Below are positions 1 to 7,700 of a stretch of DNA of 64,000 nt, in pieces. Positions within the stretch are counted from its first letter, which is position 1, and each line of letters starts with the position of its first letter. The notes beneath the pieces are model-generated. The model saw nothing but the letters and a program-made list of their open reading frames with translations. It did no database searches and was not told the DNA's origin. Both the position numbers and the translations under genes were made by a program. Origin of the DNA: Spirochaetota bacterium (GTDB lineage: Bacteria; Spirochaetota; Spirochaetia; Treponematales; Treponemataceae); assembly GCA_016285185.1 (NCBI GenBank), contig JAEEQG010000007.1, positions 1-64,000 on the forward strand. Reading direction: 5' to 3'.

Positions 1-1182
1 CGTGTAAAGCACGTCGTCGGCTTCGCGGCTTACTGTTGAGCCTACACAGTTTGTGATTGCAATAATATGCGAACCCACTGATTTTGCAAGGCGCAGGGCG
101 GCGAGCGTGTCGGCTGTTTCACCTGATTGGCTTATGACAATCAGTACATCGTCTTTATCAAGAATAGGGTTCATATAGCGGAATTCGCTCGCAACATCAA
201 CCGCAACGGGAATACGTGCATAACGCTCAAAAGCGTAACGTGCAACCATACCGGCGTGATATGCGGTACCGCACGCTGTAATTACTACTCGCTTTGCCTT
301 TTTCCATTCTTCAAAGTTGATTTCGTCAAAATGAATGTCAACCGGCTTATCGTTCTCATATACAAAGCGCGGGCGCATTGTATCAACAAGAGCTTTTTCC
401 TGCTCATGAATCTCTTTAAGCATAAAGTGCGCATAACCGCTTTTTTCCGCAGAAGAAACATCCCAGTCAACGTGGTAGGGTTCACGGATTATTTTTGCGC
501 CGTTCTCGTCAAACAAGTCAACGTGGTCGCGGTAAAGAACTGCAAATTCGTTCTGGTCAAGAAAGTATACTTCGCGCGTGTATTCGAGTACGGCGGGAAC
601 ATCGCTTGCAATAAAGTTTTCGCCGTTGCCAAGTCCTATGATAAGCGGACTGTCCTTGCGCGCGGCGATGAGCCGGTCCGGGTAGTCTTTGCAGATAACG
701 CCCAGTGCGTAACTGCCTTCTATTTTTTGCGTCGCTTTTTGTACGGCTTTGAAAATGTCGTGGAATTCTTCATAATAATAGTTGATGAGGTGGGCGACTA
801 CTTCGGTATCGGTTTCGCTACGGAATACTATTCCTTTGCTCTGGAGCCAGGCTTTGAGTTTAACGTAGTTTTCGATAATGCCGTTGTGAACTATGGCGAT
901 TGTACCGCTTACGTTTGTGTGCGGATGTGCGTTTATGTCGCTAGGTTCGCCGTGCGTAGCCCAGCGTGTGTGTCCTATTCCGATTGAACCGGCGATAACT
1001 TCGTCGGCAATGCGTTTTTCAAGAAACTTGAGTGCGCCTTTTACCTTGCGCACAATAATGTCTTCGTCCGACAGAATCGCGATTCCCGCACTGTCGTATC
1101 CGCGGTATTCCAGCTTTTTAAGTGCGTTTACAAGCACCGGAGTAGCGTTCTTTTCGCCTACGTATCCTACAATTCCACACAT
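1..1182 (-). CDS. glmS: Glutamine--fructose-6-phosphate aminotransferase, 3' end cut by window
   Basis: Cytoplasmic enzyme that makes glucosamine-6-phosphate from fructose-6-phosphate and glutamine, the entry step to UDP-GlcNAc for peptidoglycan and surface glycans. The ORF track misses it because it has no stop inside the window. The reverse strand starts MCGIVGYVGEKNATPVLV, giving the N-terminal nucleophile Cys2 of the class II glutaminase domain, followed by LEYRGYDSAGIAI. Near the left edge the first SIS domain shows ISQSGETADTLAALR. 394 codons are visible; the family is usually about 600 residues, so the second SIS domain and C-terminus lie outside. An SD-like GAGGT sits 7 bases before the ATG. 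It is divergent from the GGDEF/EAL gene. Identification is secure. Confidence 0.97.
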   Translation of the reverse strand, partial: MCGIVGYVGEKNATPVLVNALKKLEYRGYDSAGIAILSDEDIIVRKVKGALKFLEKRIADEVIAGSIGIGHTRWATHGEPSDINAHPHTNVSGTIAIVHNGIIENYVKLKAWLQSKGIVFRSETDTEVVAHLINYYYEEFHDIFKAVQKATQKIEGSYALGVICKDYPDRLIAARKDSPLIIGLGNGENFIASDVPAVLEYTREVYFLDQNEFAVLYRDHVDLFDENGAKIIREPYHVDWDVSSAEKSGYAHFMLKEIHEQEKALVDTMRPRFVYENDKPVDIHFDEINFEEWKKAKRVVITACGTAYHAGMVARYAFERYARIPVAVDVASEFRYMNPILDKDDVLIVISQSGETADTLAALRLAKSVGSHIIAITNCVGSTVSREADDVLYT

Positions 1183-1204
1183 AATATAACCTCAAAGATT
1201 TTTT

Positions 1205-1234
1205 ATAGTACCTTGCAGGATTATTTTTGGTCAA
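1205..1234 (-). promoter_or_regulatory. Putative sigma70 promoter of glmS
   Basis: Reverse strand TTGACC, an 18-base spacer and TACTAT, ending about 20 bases before the glmS start codon. This is pattern recognition only. No glmS ribozyme-like structure fits between this promoter and the ATG. Confidence 0.5.
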
Positions 1235-1301
1235 TAGGCGTTACTACTGTAAAAGACTATATACACCAGATTATAAAACAATAGCTTGTTATCTTTTTTT
1301 G

Positions 1302-1310
1302 TGTTATCAT
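1302..1310 (+). promoter_or_regulatory. Extended -10 element, possibly giving a leaderless mRNA
   Basis: TGTTATCAT matches TGn-TATAAT in five of six core positions and lies only 6 bases before the ATG of the EAL gene, which has no visible Shine-Dalgarno. No good -35 is visible at 17 bases. If used, transcription would start at or next to the A of the ATG. Confidence 0.35.
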
Positions 1311-1316
1311 TAGAAT

Positions 1317-3113
1317 ATGTTTATAAACAAGCTTAATCAGTTATATAAACCAAAACGTATTCTCTATTATACCGAAGCAACACTGGAAGAGATTCAGGCG
1401 TTTTATAACGGCACTATTCCTGAAACTGTCAAAAAATATTCCAACGCCTTTGGAACTTATGATTATCCCGGCATATTTTATGTAGAAGAACTCAAGAGCG
1501 AAGTAATCGGGATTGAGTTCAGACCGGATGATTCGCGGATAGACTATCCAACAGAACTTAAAACAATCACTCTGGATGCTTCTTTTTTTTATTCCGTTGA
1601 AATTGACGGTGATATTGAGATTAATTATCCATTTATACAAAAGCTTTTTACAGATATTGAAAAAGAAGACAATGCTCACAGACCTTACAGCGACCTTTGT
1701 ATAAAAGAGGATGCAAAGGTAATAAGTGTTTTTCACGGCTACAAAAAGAACCGGATCCTTTATGAGTGGAAACTTTATAATGACAAGGCTGCTCATATCA
1801 TGTGCGATGATTTTACAAAGTTCGAAAAAGACGAACTGTATAAATCTGCCTTTACAGATATAATTACCGGCAGCTATAACTGGAACCATCTTGAGGCTTA
1901 TCTTGAAGTTCCAGCCGACAAAGGAATTGAGGATTATGCATTTGCACATTTTGATATAAAAGAATTCCGTGTAATAAATGAGGCCTACGGACACATCGCC
2001 GCAAACAAGGTTCTGAACAATATTGTAAAAGCAATGAACGAATCTGATTTTATTCTTGCAAGCGGACGCTGTCATAATGACAACTTTGCAATGATTTTAA
2101 AAGATATGCCGGAAGCACAGCTTGTTCAAAAGCTTAAAGATTTTTTTGAAAAGCTTTCTGTTCTGGAAGAAGATCCTAATTATAAGATTTATTACAAATG
2201 CGGACTTGTTCCTATGAAACGTGCAATGCTATCCGGGAACCGTGTGGCTGACTTTGCAAAAATGGCTCAGACTCTTGCAACAAATCAAAAGCAGACCGAA
2301 GTTGTTATCTACACCGACAAAATGCACGATGACCTCTCCTGGGGCAACTATATAAAAGCCTATGTAGAAACTGCAATAGAACAGGATGAATTTGTCGTTT
2401 ACCTTCAGCCAAAGTTTGATATCTCAAAAGAAACAATAAAAGGCGCAGAAGCCCTGATTCGCTGGAATTATAAGAAAAAAGAATTTTTGCCGCCTTACCG
2501 CTTTATACCGTATTTTGAAAATGATGCTTCCATTGCAAAAATTGATGATATTGTCTTGAAAAAGGTTTGTGAGGTACTTGCAAAATGGAAAAAAGAAGGT
2601 AAGCCCCTTTATCCCATTTCCGTAAACCTTTCGCGCAGCCGTTTGTATAACGAAAACCTCATAGATAACCTTGTAAACATCGTTGACCATTATGGAGTGG
2701 ATCATAAGCTGATTGATTTTGAACTGACAGAAAGCGCAACATATGACAACATGGAACACATGCTGAGCGTGCTCGAAGAACTCCGCAGCCGTGGCTTTAA
2801 AATCTCTATGGATGATTTTGGAACGGGTTATTCCTCGCTTTCGCTTCTTACACGGATGCCGATTGATACACTCAAAATTGACAAAAGCTTTGTAGACAAT
2901 GTTGCAACCGAAACTAAACGACCGGAAGATATTATTGTTTTGCGCCATATCATAACGCTTGCAAAAGAACTGGGCTTTGTCTGCCTTGCTGAAGGCGCCG
3001 AAAGCAAACCTCAGGTAGACCGTCTGCGGGATTTAGGTTGTGAAATTATACAGGGATACTATTACAGTAAACCAATTCCAATTGCCGAGTATGACGAAAA
3101 GTATCTTAAATAG
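1317..3113 (+). CDS. c-di-GMP phosphodiesterase with degenerate GGDEF and intact EAL domain
   Basis: 598 residues. Residues 1-175 have no domain I recognise. About 175-335 is a GGDEF fold (TDIITGSYNW, then FAHFDIKEF) whose signature loop reads GRCHNDNF instead of GGDEF, so cyclase activity is unlikely. About 345-598 is an EAL domain with the catalytic set visible: EAL in GAEALIRW, N in ISVNLSRS, E in ELTES, DD in DDFGTGYSS, K in LKIDKSF, E in LAEGAES and Q in IQGYYYSKP. It should hydrolyse cyclic di-GMP, with the GGDEF part perhaps acting as a GTP sensor, as known for similar hybrids. No transmembrane segment, so cytoplasmic. It stands alone, divergent from glmS. The start has no obvious ribosome binding site. 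Confidence 0.92.
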   Translation: MFINKLNQLYKPKRILYYTEATLEEIQAFYNGTIPETVKKYSNAFGTYDYPGIFYVEELKSEVIGIEFRPDDSRIDYPTELKTITLDASFFYSVEIDGDIEINYPFIQKLFTDIEKEDNAHRPYSDLCIKEDAKVISVFHGYKKNRILYEWKLYNDKAAHIMCDDFTKFEKDELYKSAFTDIITGSYNWNHLEAYLEVPADKGIEDYAFAHFDIKEFRVINEAYGHIAANKVLNNIVKAMNESDFILASGRCHNDNFAMILKDMPEAQLVQKLKDFFEKLSVLEEDPNYKIYYKCGLVPMKRAMLSGNRVADFAKMAQTLATNQKQTEVVIYTDKMHDDLSWGNYIKAYVETAIEQDEFVVYLQPKFDISKETIKGAEALIRWNYKKKEFLPPYRFIPYFENDASIAKIDDIVLKKVCEVLAKWKKEGKPLYPISVNLSRSRLYNENLIDNLVNIVDHYGVDHKLIDFELTESATYDNMEHMLSVLEELRSRGFKISMDDFGTGYSSLSLLTRMPIDTLKIDKSFVDNVATETKRPEDIIVLRHIITLAKELGFVCLAEGAESKPQVDRLRDLGCEIIQGYYYSKPIPIAEYDEKYLK

Positions 3114-3153
3114 GATACATCACCCATGAGAGAAAATATCTAATTTTATCTAA

Positions 3154-3194
3154 GGAAACTCTAAGACTTACCTGAGGTAAGAGTTAGAGTTTCC
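3154..3194. repeat. Long intergenic hairpin with nearby related short repeats
   Basis: Ten-base perfect arms GGAAACTCTA / TAGAGTTTCC enclose a second pairing (ACTTACC / GGTAAG). Further copies of the AGAGTTAC/GACTTA words follow at about 3200-3255. A second inverted repeat, GGTGATA / TATCACC, lies at about 3268-3307 and is bracketed by TTCTGG / CCAGAA. There is no T-tract, so this is not a classic terminator. Function unknown. Confidence 0.5.
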
Positions 3195-3351
3195 CCATAA
3201 AAGTCTTAGAGTTACCAAAAGGAAGTTATAGAGTTACTTCAAGAAAGACTTAGGATAAAGAAATTCTGGTGATACAGCATAATTTGTTTTGATTAAGTAT
3301 ATCACCTTCCGAAAACGCCAGAAAAATTTGTAAAGTTCATTTTGTGTTTCC

Positions 3352-4095
3352 TTATGCAGTCTTTCTAGCCCGGATAATCAGAAAATCTGATTTGAAAGAT
3401 GAATCTTTGAATTGCGGATACTTTGCGAGCAGCGCTTTATCCGGCAAAGGCTCAATCATTTTTTCGATGCAAAAACCGGCTTCAATCAGCGTGTTCACGA
3501 TTGTCGAAAACATACGGTGATATTTTTGAACATTATCAACGAACCATGTGGAGTAGCGCTCTCCCTCAACGCTGTAATCTTTGAGGTTCAGATAAAGCTT
3601 GTTGCCGTTTGCGTCGCGCGTCCATCTGTCGCCGCCGGAATGACATGTACTAAGCGGATTTTCCTGTGAAAACACCAATAAGCCGTCGTCTGCAAGCAGC
3701 GCATGAACAGCTTTTATCACGCCTGAAAAATCCTGCACATAATGTAAAGAGAGCGAGCTGATTACAACATCAGCTTTTAGGTTGAGCGTCGCCAAATCTT
3801 CCATCGGCATCATAAGATATTCAATTTTCGGGTCTGAGTTTTCCCTCCGCGCAACTTCGAGCATTTTTTCAGAAATATCGATTCCCGTAACATGCTCTGC
3901 ACCCATTTTCACATATTCGATGCAGTGTTCGCCAAAACCACAGCCAAGGTCGAGTACAGTCTTACCGTGCAAATCGGGCAGTAGCGAAAACAGCGTAGGA
4001 ATCTCAAAAACAGTATTTGCGTTTATTTTGTTCTCTCTGAGTTTTCTGTAGCCTTCAAAGAAAGTTTCATTGTCAAAAATGTTCTGCATCGCCAT
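3352..4095 (-). CDS. Class I SAM-dependent methyltransferase
   Basis: 247 residues from the start MAMQNIFDNE. The longer 273-residue ORF is less likely because AAAGGAG lies just before this ATG and the extra N-terminus overlaps the remnant acetyltransferase behind it. SAM-binding motif I is VLDLGCGFGEH and the acidic end of beta-2 is GIDISEKML; the post-I region reads DVVISSLSLHYVQDF, typical of UbiE/Methyltransf_11 small-molecule methylases. The substrate cannot be read from sequence. It lies in a run of stand-alone accessory genes. Class assignment is sure, specific role is not. Confidence 0.85.
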   Translation of the reverse strand: MAMQNIFDNETFFEGYRKLRENKINANTVFEIPTLFSLLPDLHGKTVLDLGCGFGEHCIEYVKMGAEHVTGIDISEKMLEVARRENSDPKIEYLMMPMEDLATLNLKADVVISSLSLHYVQDFSGVIKAVHALLADDGLLVFSQENPLSTCHSGGDRWTRDANGNKLYLNLKDYSVEGERYSTWFVDNVQKYHRMFSTIVNTLIEAGFCIEKMIEPLPDKALLAKYPQFKDSSFKSDFLIIRARKTA

Positions 4096-4126
4096 TTTGG
4101 GCTCCTTTTGTGTTCTGCGGCTTATA

Positions 4127-4401
4127 TCACGGACGGTGCGGTTCAATTTTACGCGAATAAACACGTGATTCATCGCCCCAAACTGTTTTCATCTGTCCAA
4201 AATAAGAAAAGCCGTACTTTTCGTAAAGCCCGACTTCATCTGTTGAAACAAAAACTTTCTGTGTTTCAGGGTAAAGTTCCGGCGCAACCACGGTACAGCA
4301 ATGATCAATCAGTTTGCCTGCGAGATGTTTTCCGCGCCTTTTTCGAGCTGCGCTAAAATGCCAGCCTTATTTTCATATTCAAAATAATTCACAATCCGCA
4401 T
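4127..4401 (-). pseudogene. Decayed GNAT acetyltransferase remnant
   Basis: The reverse strand opens with MRIVNYFEYENK, a plausible GNAT N-terminus, but stops after about 30 codons. A shifted frame continues with RGKHLAGKLIDHC (like the acetyl-CoA-binding R-G-x-G-K loop), then KVFVSTDEVGLYEKYGF and FGQMKTVWGDES, a GNAT C-terminus ending in TGA at 4127-4129. The total length is well under a normal ~150-residue GNAT, so a central deletion plus frameshift is likely. It sits between an intact GNAT and the methyltransferase. Confidence 0.7.
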
Positions 4402-4433
4402 ACAGCCATTCTATCCGATGAAAAAGCAAATAG

Positions 4434-4892
4434 TTAATCTTTCAGTGTTTTTGCAAACGAAACATGACCCACTAATTCAGTAAAGCCGTTCTTTTTATAG
4501 AATTCATAAGCCGGAACATCGCGGTCTGTCTGCAAGAAAATGGCCTTAAGCCCGATACTTTTGATATAGCGTTCGATTTCCTGCATGAACTTTGTGCCAA
4601 GTCCTTGGTGCTGACGCGTGCGGCTGATGCAGAATTCGTCTATCACATATTCAGTGCCTCTGAACCAATGCGTGATGTAGCCCATCGACAGCCCGACTAT
4701 TTCTTCGCCTTCAAAAAGCCCAAGCGTAAGTGAATGAGACTGGCCGGTTAAGTCCAGAATATAATTGTGCAGCTGCTCGCCGTCGCTCCAATCATCGTTC
4801 CACGGTTCATTTGTGAATACATCAGCGAAAAAGGCCTTTACCATTTCTATACTGCTTACGTCAAGCCGCCGCAAGACAAGTTGTTTTTTCAA
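4434..4892 (-). CDS. GNAT-family N-acetyltransferase
   Basis: 152 residues; transfers acetyl from acetyl-CoA to an amine of unknown identity. The central acetyl-CoA motif reads RTRQHQGLGTKFMQEIE (R/Q-x-x-G-x-G pattern), followed by FLQTDRDVPAYEFYKKNGF, the usual C-terminal helix and strand. The start codon is TTG, chosen because TAGGAG lies about 8 bases upstream and no ATG fits. It follows the LURP-one-like gene by 16 bases on the same strand, so the two are probably co-transcribed. Family call secure, substrate unknown. Confidence 0.85.
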   Translation of the reverse strand: MKKQLVLRRLDVSSIEMVKAFFADVFTNEPWNDDWSDGEQLHNYILDLTGQSHSLTLGLFEGEEIVGLSMGYITHWFRGTEYVIDEFCISRTRQHQGLGTKFMQEIERYIKSIGLKAIFLQTDRDVPAYEFYKKNGFTELVGHVSFAKTLKD

Positions 4893-4908
4893 ACTAATTC
4901 TCCTATTT

Positions 4909-5511
4909 TCAGTTGCCGGACGATGAGCTTGATGATGCGCTTGAAGCAGCCTGTCTGTCTTTAATCATGTGCTGTAGTGTAATCAGAATAGCAACGACAA
5001 TCTGCTCATGTTGTTTTTTGTAGATATCGATGCACCATTTGTCGTGAACCGAAAGCATTTTTTGCCCGATAACAGCTATAATGCTGTCGTTTTCATCGTA
5101 CAGCTCAAAATTCAAGCCGAGCAAGTTGCCTCGCAGCTGCCAGCCGAGCCCTTCAATGTTCGTAATGTCTTTTATAAAATGAAAAAGCTCGTTTGAAAGC
5201 TCAAAAGCTTTTCCGTCAGCCATCGTGATAGAATGGCGCTGATGCAGTGTAAGAATCTTGCGCTCCATGTGCGCAATATGCTCGCCTGACACTGTTGAAA
5301 TGTCAGTCTTATCGTGCAGAGAAAAGAATTTAGATTCTGCCTGATAAACGACATTCTCGTTTGAGTCTGTAACGTCAATGTGATGGTGTAGTGAAAGAAT
5401 CTTAGTCGTAGTAAAAAGCGAATACGCCGGCACACCGAAATTTTCTACATTGTTGACGTTTGCATCTTCACCCGCCTCGTGAAATCTGTGAATTTTTGAA
5501 AATACTCCCAT
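4909..5511 (-). CDS. LURP-one-related (LOR / YxjI-like) protein
   Basis: 200 residues. Repeated beta-strand units (ILSLHHHIDVTDSNENVVY, FFSLHDKTDIS, ILTLHQRHSI, MLSVHDKWCIDIYKK) match the Tubby C-terminal-like barrel of LURP-one-related proteins, whose biochemical role in bacteria is largely unknown. The last ~12 residues are nearly all Ala/Ser (ASSASSSSSSGN), an unusual low-complexity tail. A strong AGGAGG lies 5 bases before the ATG. No signal peptide or clear membrane span. Likely first gene of a two-gene unit with the downstream GNAT. Confidence 0.75.
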   Translation of the reverse strand: MGVFSKIHRFHEAGEDANVNNVENFGVPAYSLFTTTKILSLHHHIDVTDSNENVVYQAESKFFSLHDKTDISTVSGEHIAHMERKILTLHQRHSITMADGKAFELSNELFHFIKDITNIEGLGWQLRGNLLGLNFELYDENDSIIAVIGQKMLSVHDKWCIDIYKKQHEQIVVAILITLQHMIKDRQAASSASSSSSSGN

Positions 5512-5732
5512 AGTTTCCTCCTGAAATCAGGTTTTATGGTGCTTGCATCTTTTTTTATGTTTAACATCATAAATGATGAACCAACTCTTGTACATAAACT
5601 GCAAGTTTAATCAGGTGCTTCCGATTTAGAAACAATATGATATAATATAACAGCAAACTCAAGATATTAATATGTATAAGAAAAGATTTTTTATTCATAT
5701 TTATTTTTCTAAGATTATATGAGGTAAATGTA

Positions 5733-6110
5733 ATGACAAATCTTTGCGAAATTTACAAAAGCGTACTTGAGGCGGACAGAGCCGCTGTGGTTATCTGCAA
5801 TCTTGAGCATATTATCATTTATATGAATCCGGCTGCTGTTGCGCGGTATGCCAAATGGGGCGGCAAAGCCCTGTTGGGCAAAAGCCTGCTTGACTGCCAC
5901 AACGAAAAATCAAGAGAAATGATTAAAAAGATACTGGACTGGTTCTGACAATCAGCGGACAACAACATAGTTTACACATTCTACAATGAAAAAGAGAACA
6001 AAGATGTGTACATGGTGGCACTCCGCAACGATGCCGGAGATTTAATCGGGTATTATGAAAAACATGAGTACCGCAACCGCGAAACAATGAAGATGTATGA
6101 TTTGGGGTAA
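5733..6110 (+). pseudogene. PAS-domain protein gene with an in-frame TGA
   Basis: The first 71 codons encode the start of a PAS-like fold (DRAAVVICNLEHIIIYMN, then ALLGKSLLDCHN). TGA at 5946-5948 follows KKILDWF. The same frame then continues without a shift through QSADNNIVYTFYNEKEN, DVYMVALRNDAGDLIGYYE and EYRNRETMKMYDLG to a TAA at 6108-6110, 125 sense codons in all. The part after the TGA reads as a normal end of this PAS family, so this is one gene interrupted by a single nonsense codon. GAGGT lies 7 bases before the ATG. I see no SECIS-like stem directly after the TGA, so selenocysteine is unlikely; recent mutation, suppression or a base-call error are the options. Confidence 0.75.
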
Positions 6111-6160
6111 CGGATATGAGCAGCCGATGGATATAATTATGATAAAGGTGGTATAGATAA

Positions 6161-6514
6161 ATGGAAAGATTACATAAGATTTCAAAGGTTATTGATGTAT
6201 TTGTGTTTGCAGCTACTACACTTGCTATTGCAGGGGTGTTCTACGAGGGAATGACTCAAAAATGGTATGACTTTGTCGGAATACTTGTGGTTTGTATGGA
6301 TTATTCTTTTATGCCGGCAACTATCATTCATCTGATTGTGGACAGAAAAGAAAAGATTGTATGGTTCCATGTATTCTCAATGGTTATTATCCTGATAGCA
6401 ATCATAATGAAGATAGCCGGAATGGCTTATCCTGCAATTACTCTTGTATTGTGGTATTTTTATATATGGTTCCTGTACGGATTATTAAATATAAAAAACA
6501 TTTTTGGGAAGTAA
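6161..6514 (+). CDS. Small four-helix membrane protein, function unknown
   Basis: 117 residues, not recognised. Hydrophobic segments at about 12-28 (FVFAATTLAIAGVF), 38-58 (FVGILVVCMDYSFMPATIIHL), 68-88 (FHVFSMVIILIAIIMKIAGM) and 90-108 (AITLVLWYFYIWFLYGLL) predict four spans with little loop. No catalytic motif. A weak purine stretch (AAGGTGG) precedes the ATG. It lies within the accessory patch, 50 bases after the interrupted PAS gene. Confidence 0.6.
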   Translation: MERLHKISKVIDVFVFAATTLAIAGVFYEGMTQKWYDFVGILVVCMDYSFMPATIIHLIVDRKEKIVWFHVFSMVIILIAIIMKIAGMAYPAITLVLWYFYIWFLYGLLNIKNIFGK

Positions 6515-6557
6515 AAGATAATTTGCAGTTGATTATTATGCTTATGAGGAGGGCATG

Positions 6558-6959
6558 ATGGATTTAGAACCTGAGCAGATCAAAGTATCGCCGATACCAA
6601 AAACGTGGATATTGGATCTTGACGGGACTCTGGTCATCCACGACGGCCCGTATATAATGGGGAAAGATCAATTCCTGCCGGGGGCGCGGGAGTTTTTAGA
6701 TTCAATTCCAGCAAGGGATATAATTATTTTTTTAACGGCAAGATGTACATACGAAAAACCGCATACTCTGCGGTTTCTTAAGGAGAACAATGTCAGGTAT
6801 GATCACATAATCTTTAATGCCGGGCAGGGTGAGCGGATTATGATAAACGACATGAAGCCGGATGGTTTGATTACTGCATATGCCGTGAACACTAAAAGAG
6901 ACCGGTTCTGCCGTACTAAATTTGTCACAGACAGTAACCTTGGAACAGATTACGATTAA
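6558..6959 (+). CDS. HAD-superfamily hydrolase (small phosphatase-like)
   Basis: 133 residues from the second of two tandem ATGs; AGGAGGG is only 1 base from the first ATG and 4 from the second. Motif I is WILDLDGTL (nucleophile and acid/base Asp), motif II is the T of FLTAR, and a late NDMKPDGLITAYAVNTKRD supplies the acidic region and lysine. The cap is minimal. This compact type occurs near nucleotide-sugar or phosphocholine genes in gut bacteria, but the substrate is not readable. Probably independent of its neighbours. Confidence 0.75.
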   Translation: MDLEPEQIKVSPIPKTWILDLDGTLVIHDGPYIMGKDQFLPGAREFLDSIPARDIIIFLTARCTYEKPHTLRFLKENNVRYDHIIFNAGQGERIMINDMKPDGLITAYAVNTKRDRFCRTKFVTDSNLGTDYD

Positions 6960-6990
6960 TAAGTAATGTAGTATTTATAAGGAAGAACAA

Positions 6991-7509
6991 ATGGAAATCT
7001 GGGATTTATATGATAAAAATGGTAATCGAACAGGACAGACATGGGAGCGTAGATTTGGAAATTACAAGCAGATTCCTGAAGGCTATTATCATATGGTAGT
7101 AGATATCCTTGTTCAGCATGTGGATGGTACGTATCTGTTAACGAAAAGAGATATGAGCAAAGATGTTTATCCCGGATATTGGGAAGCCAGTGCGGGAGGA
7201 TCTGCATTAGCAGGTGAAGAACCGCTTGAGGCTGCAAAGCGTGAGCTTTTTGAGGAAACCGGACTTACCGCATTGAGCATGAAACCTATAAGCCATACCT
7301 TTAGAGAACCAAGTCACAGTATGTTTTATTCGTTTCTGGCAATTGTAGATGCAGATAAAGAATCTGTCGTCCTTCAAGAGGGGGAGACAGTAGACTATAA
7401 GTGGGTGGATGACCGGGAATTTATCGAATATGTTGAATCTGATCTTGCTATAAAAACGCATAATGACAGATATAAAGAGCTTATAGAACAAATAAAAGAC
7501 CGGTTATGA
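6991..7509 (+). CDS. Nudix hydrolase
   Basis: 172 residues. The Nudix box is complete: G-x5-E-x7-REL-x-EETGL within GGSALAGEEPLEAAKRELFEE, which binds the catalytic divalent metal. The N-terminus (MEIWDLYDKNGNRTGQTWER, then LLTKRDMSKDVYPGYWE) resembles the isopentenyl-diphosphate isomerase/YfcD-like Nudix group, which hydrolyse nucleotide-type diphosphates. AAGGAAG lies 6 bases before the ATG. Its stop overlaps the ATG of the next small ORF (ATGA). Confidence 0.9.
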   Translation: MEIWDLYDKNGNRTGQTWERRFGNYKQIPEGYYHMVVDILVQHVDGTYLLTKRDMSKDVYPGYWEASAGGSALAGEEPLEAAKRELFEETGLTALSMKPISHTFREPSHSMFYSFLAIVDADKESVVLQEGETVDYKWVDDREFIEYVESDLAIKTHNDRYKELIEQIKDRL

Positions 7510-7700
7510 TAAATGATCAAAAAGGGATGATGACATTGCACATTAAGTATATTCCGTACATTCTAAAGCCAGATTTTATAAAGCAGACAAATCAGTCGTT
7601 GCTGCTTGGACCTTTGTATTTTCCTGTAGCAGGAATACCTAGTATTATTTGGGGAATGGTGAAAAATGAAAAACATTTACGAAGAATGCCCAACGTTTGA
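7506..7700 (+). CDS. Short hypothetical ORF, doubtful
   Basis: 64 codons overlapping the Nudix stop by ATGA and the following GNAT start by 35 bases. The central segment (HIKYIPYILKPDF, then LLLGPLYFPVAGIPSIIWG) looks like protein rather than random shadow, with one hydrophobic stretch, but I recognise no family. It fills the only gap between two real genes and could be the remnant of a longer gene. Low confidence that it is expressed. Confidence 0.3.
   Translation: MINDQKGMMTLHIKYIPYILKPDFIKQTNQSLLLGPLYFPVAGIPSIIWGMVKNEKHLRRMPNV

Noticed and set aside
127-1189. Plus-strand ORFs of 286 and 98 aa at the left end
   Set aside because: They are antisense shadows of glmS, whose reverse-strand frame reads clear glutaminase and SIS motifs. 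The ORF track omits glmS only because its stop is outside the window.
1183-1316. glmS ribozyme or riboswitch upstream of glmS
   Set aside because: The 5' region is too short after the likely promoter and holds no complex fold that I can see; the ribozyme is mainly a Firmicutes feature.
3154-3194. Terminator for the EAL gene
   Set aside because: The hairpin is long but not followed by a T-tract on either strand, so I listed it as an unexplained repeat instead.
5946-5948. Selenocysteine codon in the PAS gene
   Set aside because: No stem-loop of SECIS type follows the TGA, PAS proteins are not known selenoproteins, and no selenoprotein factors are in the window.
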